A DNA stretch of 64,000 nucleotides, taken from Morganella morganii_D. GTDB taxonomy: Bacteria; Pseudomonadota; Gammaproteobacteria; Enterobacterales; Enterobacteriaceae. Numbering within the stretch: position 1 is the stretch's first letter; every line of letters starts with the position of its first letter. The notes under the pieces were generated by a model, which had not been told where the DNA came from, searched no databases, and saw only the letters and a list, made by a program, of their open reading frames with translations. The position numbers and the translations under genes are program-made. Shown here in pieces: positions 27,559 through 35,871 of the stretch. The stretch covers positions 682,001 through 746,000 of the forward strand of contig CP173058.1 of assembly GCA_044772875.1 (NCBI GenBank), in the 5' to 3' direction.

Positions 27559-28308
27559 ATGGATGACAGAAACAATAAAGAAAAACTGTTCAAAAATGTC
27601 TGCAATCTGCAATGTAGGGCATTATCACGCGGAGAAATTATTTTTTTTGGTTTTTATTATCATAATCTGGCCAGGTTTAATGGTCAGAATTTAACACATT
27701 GTATTTTTTACAAGAAAAAATCAAAGACGCAGCAGCCTGTTGTCAATATTAAATCATATAAGAAACTTAATGCATTTTTTGACTGGCTATCGTCATTAAA
27801 TAAGTATGACAATATTTATGTAATTGCTAACTCTGATGCTAATGGTGTTAATGAAATAGAATTTAAAAACAATGATTTGATTATTTGTTTTAATAAGTAT
27901 CGTATTGAGTTAGTTACGAATGATATCTGTGATGTTGCTATTGTAAGCAGGCAACGGCTTAATTTTGAAGAGTGTTTTACTGAATACCGGGATTATGATA
28001 ATAAATGTCGTGACATCAAAATGATCATCATGATGAATGACAGCAATGAATTAAACTCACATAACGATTTCTTCTCCGAATACGATTATATTATTTATTC
28101 AGACTTTATTCCGTACTCCCTTCATCCCCTGAGAGTTCCGTCCACCGGGTATGTCATTCTTTTTCTGCTGAATTATATTTATGAAAATACTGATATGATG
28201 AAGTGTATCCATCCTGCCGGTTTTCTGTTTTCGGAAAGCGGCTGGCCGGGACATGACTGGGCACTTGAGCGTTTTGCGAAAAAATCAATGAAGTTTGACT
28301 GGCGCTGA
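27559..28308 (+). CDS. Orphan GT29-like (sialyltransferase-like) protein
   Basis: This 249-residue protein is absent from the E. coli version of the locus and is much more AT-rich than its neighbours. Three short blocks resemble sialyl motifs: 'VIANSDANG...FKNNDLIICFN' around residues 93-118 (motif L pattern VVGNS...G..ID..D.VIR.N), 'VPSTGYVILFLLNYIY' around 194-209 (motif S, PSTG), and 'GWPGHDWALE' around 233-242 (late His/Glu motif). The order and spacing fit a compact GT29-type glycosyltransferase fold. No signal peptide or membrane helix is evident, so it is probably cytosolic. The substrate is unknown. The assignment rests on pattern recognition and needs profile confirmation. Confidence 0.55.
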   Translation: MDDRNNKEKLFKNVCNLQCRALSRGEIIFFGFYYHNLARFNGQNLTHCIFYKKKSKTQQPVVNIKSYKKLNAFFDWLSSLNKYDNIYVIANSDANGVNEIEFKNNDLIICFNKYRIELVTNDICDVAIVSRQRLNFEECFTEYRDYDNKCRDIKMIIMMNDSNELNSHNDFFSEYDYIIYSDFIPYSLHPLRVPSTGYVILFLLNYIYENTDMMKCIHPAGFLFSESGWPGHDWALERFAKKSMKFDWR

Positions 28309-28471
28309 GCTTAACATGTTCTCCACTCCGCGCTGCCTGCAAAATGTTAACGACAGGTAGCGCACAGGCATACATTCTGTGCAGTGTTATACATATTCTT
28401 GTTGTCATGCCCGCATGAGCGGGTAGTATCAGGTATATTAAATCGTTTTATTCATTAATAAAGAGAAAACC
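28309..28471 (+). repeat. Cluster of inverted repeats upstream of pepN
   Basis: Three inverted repeats are packed here: TTAACAT/ATGTTAA (28311-28350), GCGCTGCCTG/CAGGTAGCGC (28330-28339 with 28354-28363, one G-T pair) and CCCGC/GCGGG (28410-28423). The first two interleave, so they are alternative rather than simultaneous stems. None is followed by a T-run. They may end the orphan transcript or structure the pepN leader. Confidence 0.45.
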
Positions 28472-31090
28472 ATGACACAACAGCGGCAGGCGAAGTATCG
28501 TCAGGACTATCAGGCACCTGACTATACCATTACCCATATTGATCTCGATTTTGCACTCGACCCGCAGACGACAGTGGTGACTGCCGTCAGTCAGGTGAAG
28601 CGTCTGAATGACAGCGCCTCTGAGCTGGTTCTTGCCGGTGAGGGGCTGACCCTGAAGCAACTGACCATTGACGGCAAGGCCTGGTCAGATTACCGCGAAG
28701 AGTCCGGTTCGCTGCGCATTCTGAATGTGCCTGAACAATTTACCCTGCAAATTATTAATGAAATCAGCCCGGCGGAAAATACCGCACTTGAGGGACTGTA
28801 TGTGTCCGGTGATGCACTCTGCACACAGTGCGAGGCGGAAGGTTTCCGTCATATCACCTGGTACCTTGACCGGCCGGATGTGCTGGCGCGTTACACCACC
28901 CGTATCACTGCGGATAAAGCACGTTATCCGTATCTGTTATCCAACGGTAACCGGGTTGATGCCGGGGAGTCCGGGGATAAACACTGGGTGAAATGGGAAG
29001 ATCCGTTCCCGAAACCAAGTTATCTGTTTGCACTGGTAGCCGGTGATTTTGATGTGCTGCGTGATACCTTTACCACCCGCAGCGGCCGTGATGTGGCGCT
29101 GGAACTGTTTGTTGACAAGGGCAATCTCGACCGCGCCGGCTGGGCAATGACCTCCCTGAAAAATGCCATGAAATGGGATGAGGAGCGCTTTGGTTTCGAG
29201 TATGACCTCGACATCTATATGATTGTGGCCGTTGATTTCTTTAATATGGGCGCGATGGAAAACAAAGGGCTGAATGTCTTTAACTCCAAATATGTGCTGG
29301 CGAAGAATGAAACCGCGACGGATAAAGATTACCTGGGGATCGAGTCTGTTATCGGTCATGAGTATTTTCATAACTGGACCGGTAACCGCATTACCTGCCG
29401 TGACTGGTTCCAGCTCAGTCTGAAAGAGGGGCTGACAGTCTTCCGTGACCAGGAGTTCAGTTCCGATCTTGGTTCCCGTCCGGTTAACCGTATCAATAAT
29501 GTCCGCGTGATGCGCGCCGCTCAGTTTGCCGAGGATGCCGGCCCGATGGCGCATCCGATCCGTCCGGATAAAGTTATTGAAATGAATAACTTCTATACAC
29601 TGACCGTGTATGAGAAGGGCTCTGAAGTGATCCGCATGATCCACACGCTGCTTGGTGAAGAGCAGTTCCAGGCGGGGATGCAGCTTTATGTTCACCGTCA
29701 TGACGGCAGCGCCGCGACCTGTGATGACTTTGTGCAGGCGATGGAAGATGCGTCTAATGTCGATCTCACGCGGTTCCGCCGCTGGTACAGTCAGTCCGGT
29801 ACACCGCTGGTGACCGTGCGTGACAGTTATAATGCGGATAAAAAACAGTATCAGTTGCATGTGACCCAGATGACTCCGCCGACACCGGATCAACAGGACA
29901 AAAAACCGCTGCATATCCCGTTTGATATTGAACTGTACGGCAGTAACGGTGAAGTGATCCCGCTGCGCCATGAAGGGGAACCGGTTCACTCTGTACTGAA
30001 TATTACCTGTAATGAGCAGACTTTCATCTTTGATGATATCAGTGAAAAGCCGGTACCATCGCTGTTCCGTGAATTCTCTGCACCGGTGAAAGTGGATTAT
30101 CCGTATACGGATGCACAACTGGCGTTCCTGATGCAGCATGCCCGCAATGAATTCGCCCGCTGGGATGCCGCGCAGTCCCTGCTGGCATTACATATAAAGG
30201 AAAACATCCGCCGTTATCAGGCCGGTGAAGATTTACAGTTACCGGAAGAGGTAACAGACGCTTTCCGTGCTGTGCTTCTTGACGAGCAGGTTGATCCGGC
30301 GCTGGCGGCTCAGGTTCTGACTCTGCCGTCAGAAACCGAAGTTGCGGAATGGTTCCCGGTGGTGGATCCGGATGCCGTCAATACCGTTATGACCTTTATT
30401 GCCTGCACGTTTGCCCGTGAACTGGCTGACGAACTGTATGCCGTGTATGTCAGCATGAAAACCGGGGCATATAAAATCGATCATGCGGATATTGCAAAAC
30501 GCGATCTGCGTAATGTCTGCCTGGGCTATCTGGCGCTGGATGAGGACAAAGAGCAGGCTGATAAACGTGTTTCACAGCAGTATACGCAGGCAGATAATAT
30601 GACCGATTCCCTGGCTGCTCTGACGGCGGCGGTGAAAGCGGCGCTGCCGTGCCGCGATAAACTGCTGGCGGATTATGACAACAAATGGCACCGCGATGGT
30701 CTGGTGATGGATAAGTGGTTCATTCTTCAGGCCACACGTCCGGATGCGGATGTGCTTGAGAATGTGAAATCACTGCTCAGCCACCGTTCCTTCACAATGG
30801 CAAACCCGAACCGGGTGCGTTCGCTGATCGGGGCGTTTGTGATGAATAACCCGAAAGCGTTCCATGATAAGTCCGGCAAAGGGTATGAGTTCCTGGCGGA
30901 GATCCTCTGTGATCTGAACAGCCGTAACCCGCAGGTGGCTTCACGTCTGATTGAGCCGCTGATCCGCCTGAAACGTTATGACGACAGCCGTCAGAGCAAA
31001 ATGCGTGATGCACTGCTGCGTCTGAAAGGGCTGGAAAACCTCTCCGGTGATCTGTTCGAGAAAATTACCAAAGCACTGGATGAGAACTGA
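28472..31090 (+). CDS. pepN: Aminopeptidase N
   Basis: The 872-residue M1-family zinc aminopeptidase is the main cytosolic aminopeptidase in enterics. The exopeptidase motif 'GAMEN' lies near residue 260, the zinc motif 'HEYFH' near 296 and the third ligand Glu about 19 residues later in 'LKEGLTVFRDQEF'. The C-terminal half is the helical domain that caps the active site. AAAGAG lies upstream of the ATG. A strong terminator follows. Confidence 0.97.
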   Translation: MTQQRQAKYRQDYQAPDYTITHIDLDFALDPQTTVVTAVSQVKRLNDSASELVLAGEGLTLKQLTIDGKAWSDYREESGSLRILNVPEQFTLQIINEISPAENTALEGLYVSGDALCTQCEAEGFRHITWYLDRPDVLARYTTRITADKARYPYLLSNGNRVDAGESGDKHWVKWEDPFPKPSYLFALVAGDFDVLRDTFTTRSGRDVALELFVDKGNLDRAGWAMTSLKNAMKWDEERFGFEYDLDIYMIVAVDFFNMGAMENKGLNVFNSKYVLAKNETATDKDYLGIESVIGHEYFHNWTGNRITCRDWFQLSLKEGLTVFRDQEFSSDLGSRPVNRINNVRVMRAAQFAEDAGPMAHPIRPDKVIEMNNFYTLTVYEKGSEVIRMIHTLLGEEQFQAGMQLYVHRHDGSAATCDDFVQAMEDASNVDLTRFRRWYSQSGTPLVTVRDSYNADKKQYQLHVTQMTPPTPDQQDKKPLHIPFDIELYGSNGEVIPLRHEGEPVHSVLNITCNEQTFIFDDISEKPVPSLFREFSAPVKVDYPYTDAQLAFLMQHARNEFARWDAAQSLLALHIKENIRRYQAGEDLQLPEEVTDAFRAVLLDEQVDPALAAQVLTLPSETEVAEWFPVVDPDAVNTVMTFIACTFARELADELYAVYVSMKTGAYKIDHADIAKRDLRNVCLGYLALDEDKEQADKRVSQQYTQADNMTDSLAALTAAVKAALPCRDKLLADYDNKWHRDGLVMDKWFILQATRPDADVLENVKSLLSHRSFTMANPNRVRSLIGAFVMNNPKAFHDKSGKGYEFLAEILCDLNSRNPQVASRLIEPLIRLKRYDDSRQSKMRDALLRLKGLENLSGDLFEKITKALDEN

Positions 31091-31162
31091 TCGGTGAGAC
31101 TTCTCCGGGGGAATCTGTGACCCCGGGGAAGATCCGGATGATTGCATCGGTATTGCTACAGA

Positions 31163-31193
31163 CAAAACACCTCTCCGGAGGTGTTTTTTTTTT
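31163..31193 (+). terminator. Intrinsic terminator of pepN
   Basis: The perfect stem AACACCTC/GAGGTGTT with a four-base loop is followed by a long T-run. Confidence 0.93.
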
Positions 31194-31231
31194 GCACTGC
31201 AATACATTGTCACAGTAACAGAGCGTTATTT

Positions 31232-31260
31232 TTAACCGTATACGGTAAACTCAGGATAAT
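31232..31260 (+). promoter_or_regulatory. Promoter with overlapping 12-base palindrome
   Basis: TTAACC (31232-31237), 17 bases and GATAAT (31255-31260) form a plausible sigma-70 promoter for the TPM-domain gene. The perfect palindrome ACCGTATACGGT (31235-31246) overlaps the -35 element and is placed like a repressor operator. The regulator is unknown. Confidence 0.5.
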
Positions 31261-31291
31261 AAGAGCCTGTATATAAAGAAAGGATTTCGGG

Positions 31292-32497
31292 ATGAGAAAT
31301 GAAATTAACCGGAGCAGTCGCCGGATGCAGGGGATATTTTCCCTGTTTTTGCTGCTTTTCGTTGCGACGGCATTGGCTCAGACGGAGACATTTCCCCGTA
31401 TGCAGGGAGCGGTCACCGATACCGCCGGGTTACTGACAGCCGGTGAGTGCAGTGGTATTGAGCAGAAACTGAATGCTCTGCGGGAGCAGACCGGTGCTCA
31501 GATTGCGGTACTGACTGTGAATACCACCGGGCCGCGTGATATTGAAAGTTACACGGAAAAAGTATTTAACCAGTGGCGACTGGGTCGTATCAATATTGAT
31601 GACGGTATTTTACTGCTGGTGGCAGCGGATGACCGTGAGATGCGGATTGAGGTCGGGTACGGGCTGGAAGGGGCGGTCAGTGATGCCGTGGCAAATCGTA
31701 TCCTTAATGATTATTTCGTTCCGAATTTTAAAATTGGCAATTATGCTGGTGGTATTAATGATACTGTCGATGCGCTGATTGCCAGAGTCCGTAATGAACC
31801 GCTGCCCGCAGTGACCACCCCGGCATTTTTTATCGCCAAACAGGCAGGGCCCATTGGCTGGCCGGATATTGTCCTTGGTGCGGTACTGGCTGCGAGTGCG
31901 TATCTGTGGGGAGCTTTCCTTTATGGCACGGTGAAGCGTTTCAAACTGAAAGCAGCGGTTCCGATCGCCATTATTATTTATCTGACCTGGTACTTCGGCG
32001 GTTTTAATAACCCGGACGGAAACGGCATCCATTTTGGAGAAGATTTTCTCTACACTGAATTACCACGCTGGAGTCAGTTTCTGTTCCTGAAAATTCTGCC
32101 GTTCTGGCTGGTGGTGGTGCTGACATTCACCATGTTTATCGCCGCTTTCTTCTTATTCCTGCTCAGTCTTGGCGGGTTATACCGGATACTGAGTAAAATT
32201 GTCCGGCCACAGAAGTTACGGGTTTCAATCTGTATCGGCTTTCTGTCCGGCGGATTTGCCTTTATTTTCGGATTACTGTTTTCAGAGGGTAGTCTGGCCG
32301 CCGGCATGGTGGCAGGGGCCGGATTCGGGATGTTTATCGGTATCGGACATTATTTTGGTTTTGTCACTGTCGGCGGCGGCGGTTCAGGCCGCGGCGGTCG
32401 TGGCGGAGGAAGCAGCGGCGGCAGCCGGAGCAGCAGCCGATCATCATCCGGAGGCGGCGGGCGCAGTGGCGGTGGAGGTGCATCCGGGCGCTGGTAA
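31292..32497 (+). CDS. TPM-domain membrane protein with Gly/Ser tail
   Basis: The 401-residue protein has a signal peptide or N-terminal anchor (about residues 11-29), a TPM domain (about 40-165; 'VTDTAGLL', 'GAQIAVLTV', 'DDGILLLVA', 'RIEVGYGLEGA') and four to five hydrophobic segments between about 185 and 365. The last 35 residues are almost only Gly, Ser and Arg, ending 'GASGRW'. TPM proteins (YgcG, Psb32) include acid phosphatases and factors of membrane-protein repair; the bacterial role is unclear. It sits alone between pepN and pyrD, where E. coli has no such gene. Confidence 0.8.
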   Translation: MRNEINRSSRRMQGIFSLFLLLFVATALAQTETFPRMQGAVTDTAGLLTAGECSGIEQKLNALREQTGAQIAVLTVNTTGPRDIESYTEKVFNQWRLGRINIDDGILLLVAADDREMRIEVGYGLEGAVSDAVANRILNDYFVPNFKIGNYAGGINDTVDALIARVRNEPLPAVTTPAFFIAKQAGPIGWPDIVLGAVLAASAYLWGAFLYGTVKRFKLKAAVPIAIIIYLTWYFGGFNNPDGNGIHFGEDFLYTELPRWSQFLFLKILPFWLVVVLTFTMFIAAFFLFLLSLGGLYRILSKIVRPQKLRVSICIGFLSGGFAFIFGLLFSEGSLAAGMVAGAGFGMFIGIGHYFGFVTVGGGGSGRGGRGGGSSGGSRSSSRSSSGGGGRSGGGGASGRW

Positions 32498-32701
32498 TCT
32501 GATAATAAATGACACGCAAAGAGCGTGCGTCATTTACTGCGTAAAAAATCCGTGCAGAACGGGAGCATTTCACCTATTATAGCCGCCTGAGATAGGCTCC
32601 CGCTGTTTCAGCTATGATTCACGACCTATTTTGTTACAGAGAAATTGCCCGGTACTGCGTGTTGTGCCGAAAACACATATCTATAGCAAAAGGTATTTAA
32701 G
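32498..32701 (+). other. pyrD leader region
   Basis: About 200 bases contain an imperfect hairpin after the TPM gene (AAATGAC...GTCATTT, 32507-32535) without a T-run. Enteric pyrD is regulated through CTP/GTP-dependent start-site selection with a leader hairpin; I could not confirm that structure here. Confidence 0.35.
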
Positions 32702-33712
32702 ATGTATTATCCGCTAGTCAGGAAGGCCCTGTTCCGCCTTGATCCGGAACGCGCCCACGAATTCACCTTTCACCAGCTTAAACGTCTTTCCCGCTCTCCT
32801 TTCCGTTTTCTTATTCAGCAGCATGTCGCCACCAAACCCGTTCAGTGCATGGGACTCTCTTTTAAAAATCCGCTGGGATTAGCCGCCGGTCTTGATAAAG
32901 ACGGCGAATGTATTGAAGCGTTTGATGCAATGGGTTTTGGTTTTGTTGAGGTCGGTACTGTCACACCGAAACCACAGCCGGGAAATGATAAACCGCGTCT
33001 GTTCCGTATTGTGGAAGCAGAAGGGTTAATTAACCGGATGGGGTTTAATAATCTCGGGGTGGATAACCTGGTTGAGAATATTAAACAGGCTCGTTTCGGC
33101 GGTATTCTGGGAATTAATATCGGCAAAAATAAAGATACACCAGTCGAGCAGGGAAAGGATGACTATCTGATTTGTATGGATAAAGTGTATACCCATGCCG
33201 GGTATATCGCCGTTAATATCTCATCACCAAATACCCCGGGATTACGGACACTGCAATACGGCGATATGCTGGATGATCTGCTGTCAGCAATAAAAATAAA
33301 GCAGCAGGAACTGCATCAGAAGTACGGAAAATATGTGCCTGTCGCGGTAAAAATTGCTCCTGATTTAACAACGGAAGAATTAATTCAGGTTGCTGATAGT
33401 CTGGTACGCCATAATATTGATGGTGTGATCGCCACTAATACCACATTAGATCGCTCATTAGTGCAGGGACTGAATCACTGTAATGAAACCGGCGGATTGA
33501 GTGGTCGTCCGGTGCAGAATAAGAGCACCGAAATTATCCGTTTATTATCGAAAGAACTGAACGGTAAATTACCGATCATCGGTGTCGGCGGAATAGATTC
33601 TCTGGTTGCTGCCCGGGAAAAAATGGAAGCAGGCGCATCATTGATCCAAATCTATTCAGGATTTATCTACCACGGGCCCAAATTAATTAAAAATATTGTA
33701 AATTGCCTGTAA
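32702..33712 (+). CDS. pyrD: Dihydroorotate dehydrogenase (quinone), class 2
   Basis: The 336-residue FMN flavoprotein oxidises dihydroorotate to orotate in pyrimidine synthesis and passes electrons to quinone. Class 2 features are present: a basic, membrane-associating N-terminal helix, the 'GLAAGLDKDGE' block near residue 60, and the catalytic-base serine in 'ISSPNTPGLR' near 175. 'GVGGI' near 297 binds the FMN phosphate. It has the enteric length. Confidence 0.97.
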   Translation: MYYPLVRKALFRLDPERAHEFTFHQLKRLSRSPFRFLIQQHVATKPVQCMGLSFKNPLGLAAGLDKDGECIEAFDAMGFGFVEVGTVTPKPQPGNDKPRLFRIVEAEGLINRMGFNNLGVDNLVENIKQARFGGILGINIGKNKDTPVEQGKDDYLICMDKVYTHAGYIAVNISSPNTPGLRTLQYGDMLDDLLSAIKIKQQELHQKYGKYVPVAVKIAPDLTTEELIQVADSLVRHNIDGVIATNTTLDRSLVQGLNHCNETGGLSGRPVQNKSTEIIRLLSKELNGKLPIIGVGGIDSLVAAREKMEAGASLIQIYSGFIYHGPKLIKNIVNCL

Positions 33713-33731
33713 TTTTTACCATTATTCCTGT

Positions 33732-33762
33732 CAGGGGGTTTATTTTTCCCCCTGTTTCTTCT
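33732..33762 (+). terminator. Intrinsic terminator of pyrD
   Basis: The perfect stem CAGGGGG/CCCCCTG is followed by a T-rich tract (TTTCTTC). Confidence 0.8.
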
Positions 33763-33900
33763 ATATTTTCAAATGTTGCCTGAAAAATTGTCACTGACAG
33801 GCAATGCACGTTAAAGCAAACAATCATTTTTAATTATTTTATTTAATGTGTAGTGAAAAATATGAATCGCTAATCAGGTATTAGCCGGGAATATGATCAG

Positions 33901-34446
33901 ATGAAAATAAAACCTGACGATCAATGGCAGTGGTATTACGATGATACGCATGAGCGTATTATGCTGGATCTTGCCAACGGAATGGTATTCCGCTCCCATT
34001 TTGCACCACGCCTGCTGGCGCCGTATGCACGGTGTCACAGCCCGTTTTCTGTTGATGATGCCGCGTTATTTTTTATCTTTGAAGAACAGATTAAGAAATT
34101 AGATATTCCGGCACAGCAGTGTGCTGAATTAACACTGAATGCGTTAGTTGCATCGCGTTTTTTAAAGCCGCAAATGCCGAAGAGCTGGTATTTTTCATTG
34201 TTCTGCGCAATGACAAAACCGGAACAGGGGCAGTTGGTTGAAGTGGTGGCGGATAACAACCGCCAGCGCAGTAACTTTATTGTGGCTGAGGCAGGGGACA
34301 GTGCCAGTTTATGTCTGCTGGTTGATCCGGTACTTGAATTACACGACCGGAGCATGTGTTTTTGTGATCCGATAAAGATCATGAATGATCGTTTATTACC
34401 GCGAACACCGGTAACCGGGAGTTTATTAATGGGCAGAGCTGTCTGA
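33901..34446 (+). CDS. zapC: Cell division protein ZapC
   Basis: The 181-residue cytosolic factor (E. coli YcbW) stabilises FtsZ polymer bundles at the division ring. The opening 'MKIKPDDQWQWYYD' and the blocks 'DLANGMVFRS', 'LNALVASRFLKPQMPKSW' and 'PIKIMNDRL' match the family along its length. No membrane segment is seen. The ribosome site is weak, so ATG 33901 was chosen from the conserved N-terminus. It lies between pyrD and ycbX as in E. coli. Confidence 0.92.
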   Translation: MKIKPDDQWQWYYDDTHERIMLDLANGMVFRSHFAPRLLAPYARCHSPFSVDDAALFFIFEEQIKKLDIPAQQCAELTLNALVASRFLKPQMPKSWYFSLFCAMTKPEQGQLVEVVADNNRQRSNFIVAEAGDSASLCLLVDPVLELHDRSMCFCDPIKIMNDRLLPRTPVTGSLLMGRAV

Positions 34447-34561
34447 GTCTGTCCGGTAAACGATCATTATCAGGATCGGATAATGTTATATAACACACGA
34501 AAGATCCTTATTATTAATAAGTGATCAATTCAGTCACCGGATGTGATAAACAGATTACGCC

Positions 34562-34602
34562 AAAAAATACCCCCGGTGGTTTATCTGCCGGGGGTATTTT
34601 TT
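34562..34602. terminator. Bidirectional terminator between zapC and ycbX
   Basis: The long stem AATACCCCCGG/CCGGGGGTATT has A- and T-tracts on both ends and serves the two convergent genes. Confidence 0.93.
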
Positions 34603-34607
34603 ATCCG

Positions 34608-35732
34608 TTATTCGTGGCGGATTGTAATATTGGTTTTCGGAATACAACTGCACGCCAGAATATCCCCGTTTTCTTTTATCGCCCCGGCTTTCAGCGGCGT
34701 GACTTCACCGGAGATCAGGGTGACTTTGCAGCAGCCGCAGACACCGGCACGGCAGGAATAAGGAATATTGACCTGATGGCCCTCCAGCTGTTCCAGTAAG
34801 ACATGCTGGTTATTCACCGGGTATAATTTTCCGTTGAATGTCAGTTCCAGCGAGGCTTCCGGCCGTGCGGGTGCGGTCTGCTCCTTCTCAACGATTTGTT
34901 CCTGATACTGACGCGGTTCGCGGTTTTCCAGTACGGTTACCATATCCCCGACCTGAATCACCCCTGTGTTGCGGGCAATAGCATTCATGCCGAAATCAAC
35001 ATCATCATTATCAGCGGCTTTCCGGAAGGTTTGCAGGGTATGAAACGGCTCCATTTCCGGATGTTTAATACCTTTATCGGTGCTGACAGTGGTGAGAATA
35101 CAGCGGCTGCACGGTTTTTTCAGATCAAACACCACATCGCCTGCCTGAATGGTTTTCCAGCGATCTTCCGCAAATGGCTCCGCACCGGTGACAATAATAT
35201 TGCCGCGAAACTGCTCGATTTTAATACCGGCACCGCAGCGGCGCTGTACTTCGCGGAAAGAGGCTTCGTTGATCACCAGATAGGGATAACCATCGGCAAA
35301 CGACACGGCAGTATCCGGGAATTTTTTCACTCTGCGGGTGGATTGCGGGCTGAGCCAGCGCAACTGCACCGGGATATCAAAGAACCGGCACAGCCACTGA
35401 TTGATTTTTTCCGGTGCAAGCAGAGAGGTGAAATGATTTCCCCAGACTTCGCACGGCAGGTGATCGGGGCGGAAATCATCAAACAGAATGGTGGCACCGC
35501 TGCCTTCCGGGCTGCGCAGGTAAATCCCGTTACTCAGCAGCACAGGGGTAAACAGTACCATCTGCGGATAACGGCGGGCGGTGATAAATTTTCCGGTCTC
35601 ATCCGTTATCATAAAATTGCGGTCAAAGCTCAGTCCGGTTTCCCCGGCATGGCTTTGTGACTGGCGGATGCCCTTCATTGACTTCACAGGAAAGGTGTAC
35701 AAACGGGAGAGTGTGATAGGTGTTGTTGTCAT
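34608..35732 (-). CDS. ycbX: MOSC and 2Fe-2S domain protein YcbX
   Basis: The 374-residue molybdenum-cofactor protein detoxifies N-hydroxylated base analogues in E. coli. An N-terminal MOSC beta-barrel domain (about 5-120) precedes the MOSC domain (about 130-265, with 'CSRCILTTV' near 206 holding the likely Mo-ligand cysteine) and a C-terminal plant-type ferredoxin domain (about 285-374) with cysteines in 'CRAGVCGCC' near 325-333 and 'CSC' near 364. It matches the enteric architecture. Confidence 0.92.
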   Translation of the reverse strand: MTTTPITLSRLYTFPVKSMKGIRQSQSHAGETGLSFDRNFMITDETGKFITARRYPQMVLFTPVLLSNGIYLRSPEGSGATILFDDFRPDHLPCEVWGNHFTSLLAPEKINQWLCRFFDIPVQLRWLSPQSTRRVKKFPDTAVSFADGYPYLVINEASFREVQRRCGAGIKIEQFRGNIIVTGAEPFAEDRWKTIQAGDVVFDLKKPCSRCILTTVSTDKGIKHPEMEPFHTLQTFRKAADNDDVDFGMNAIARNTGVIQVGDMVTVLENREPRQYQEQIVEKEQTAPARPEASLELTFNGKLYPVNNQHVLLEQLEGHQVNIPYSCRAGVCGCCKVTLISGEVTPLKAGAIKENGDILACSCIPKTNITIRHE

Positions 35733-35871
35733 TGTTATCCGTTCTTTTCGTTATTATCAGTAATACCGCAATGGCATCCGGGTTTATCCGGAAAAAGGTG
35801 AACGTCAATTTTATGATTTACCGCCCGGATCCGCTATAATGCGCTCCAATTTTTTATTTCAACGGTAAACC

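Noticed and set aside
28937..30139. 400-codon open frame antisense to pepN
   Set aside because: The length is striking, but it is the complement of a highly biased, conserved gene; the translation is rich in His, Arg and Ile without any family pattern.
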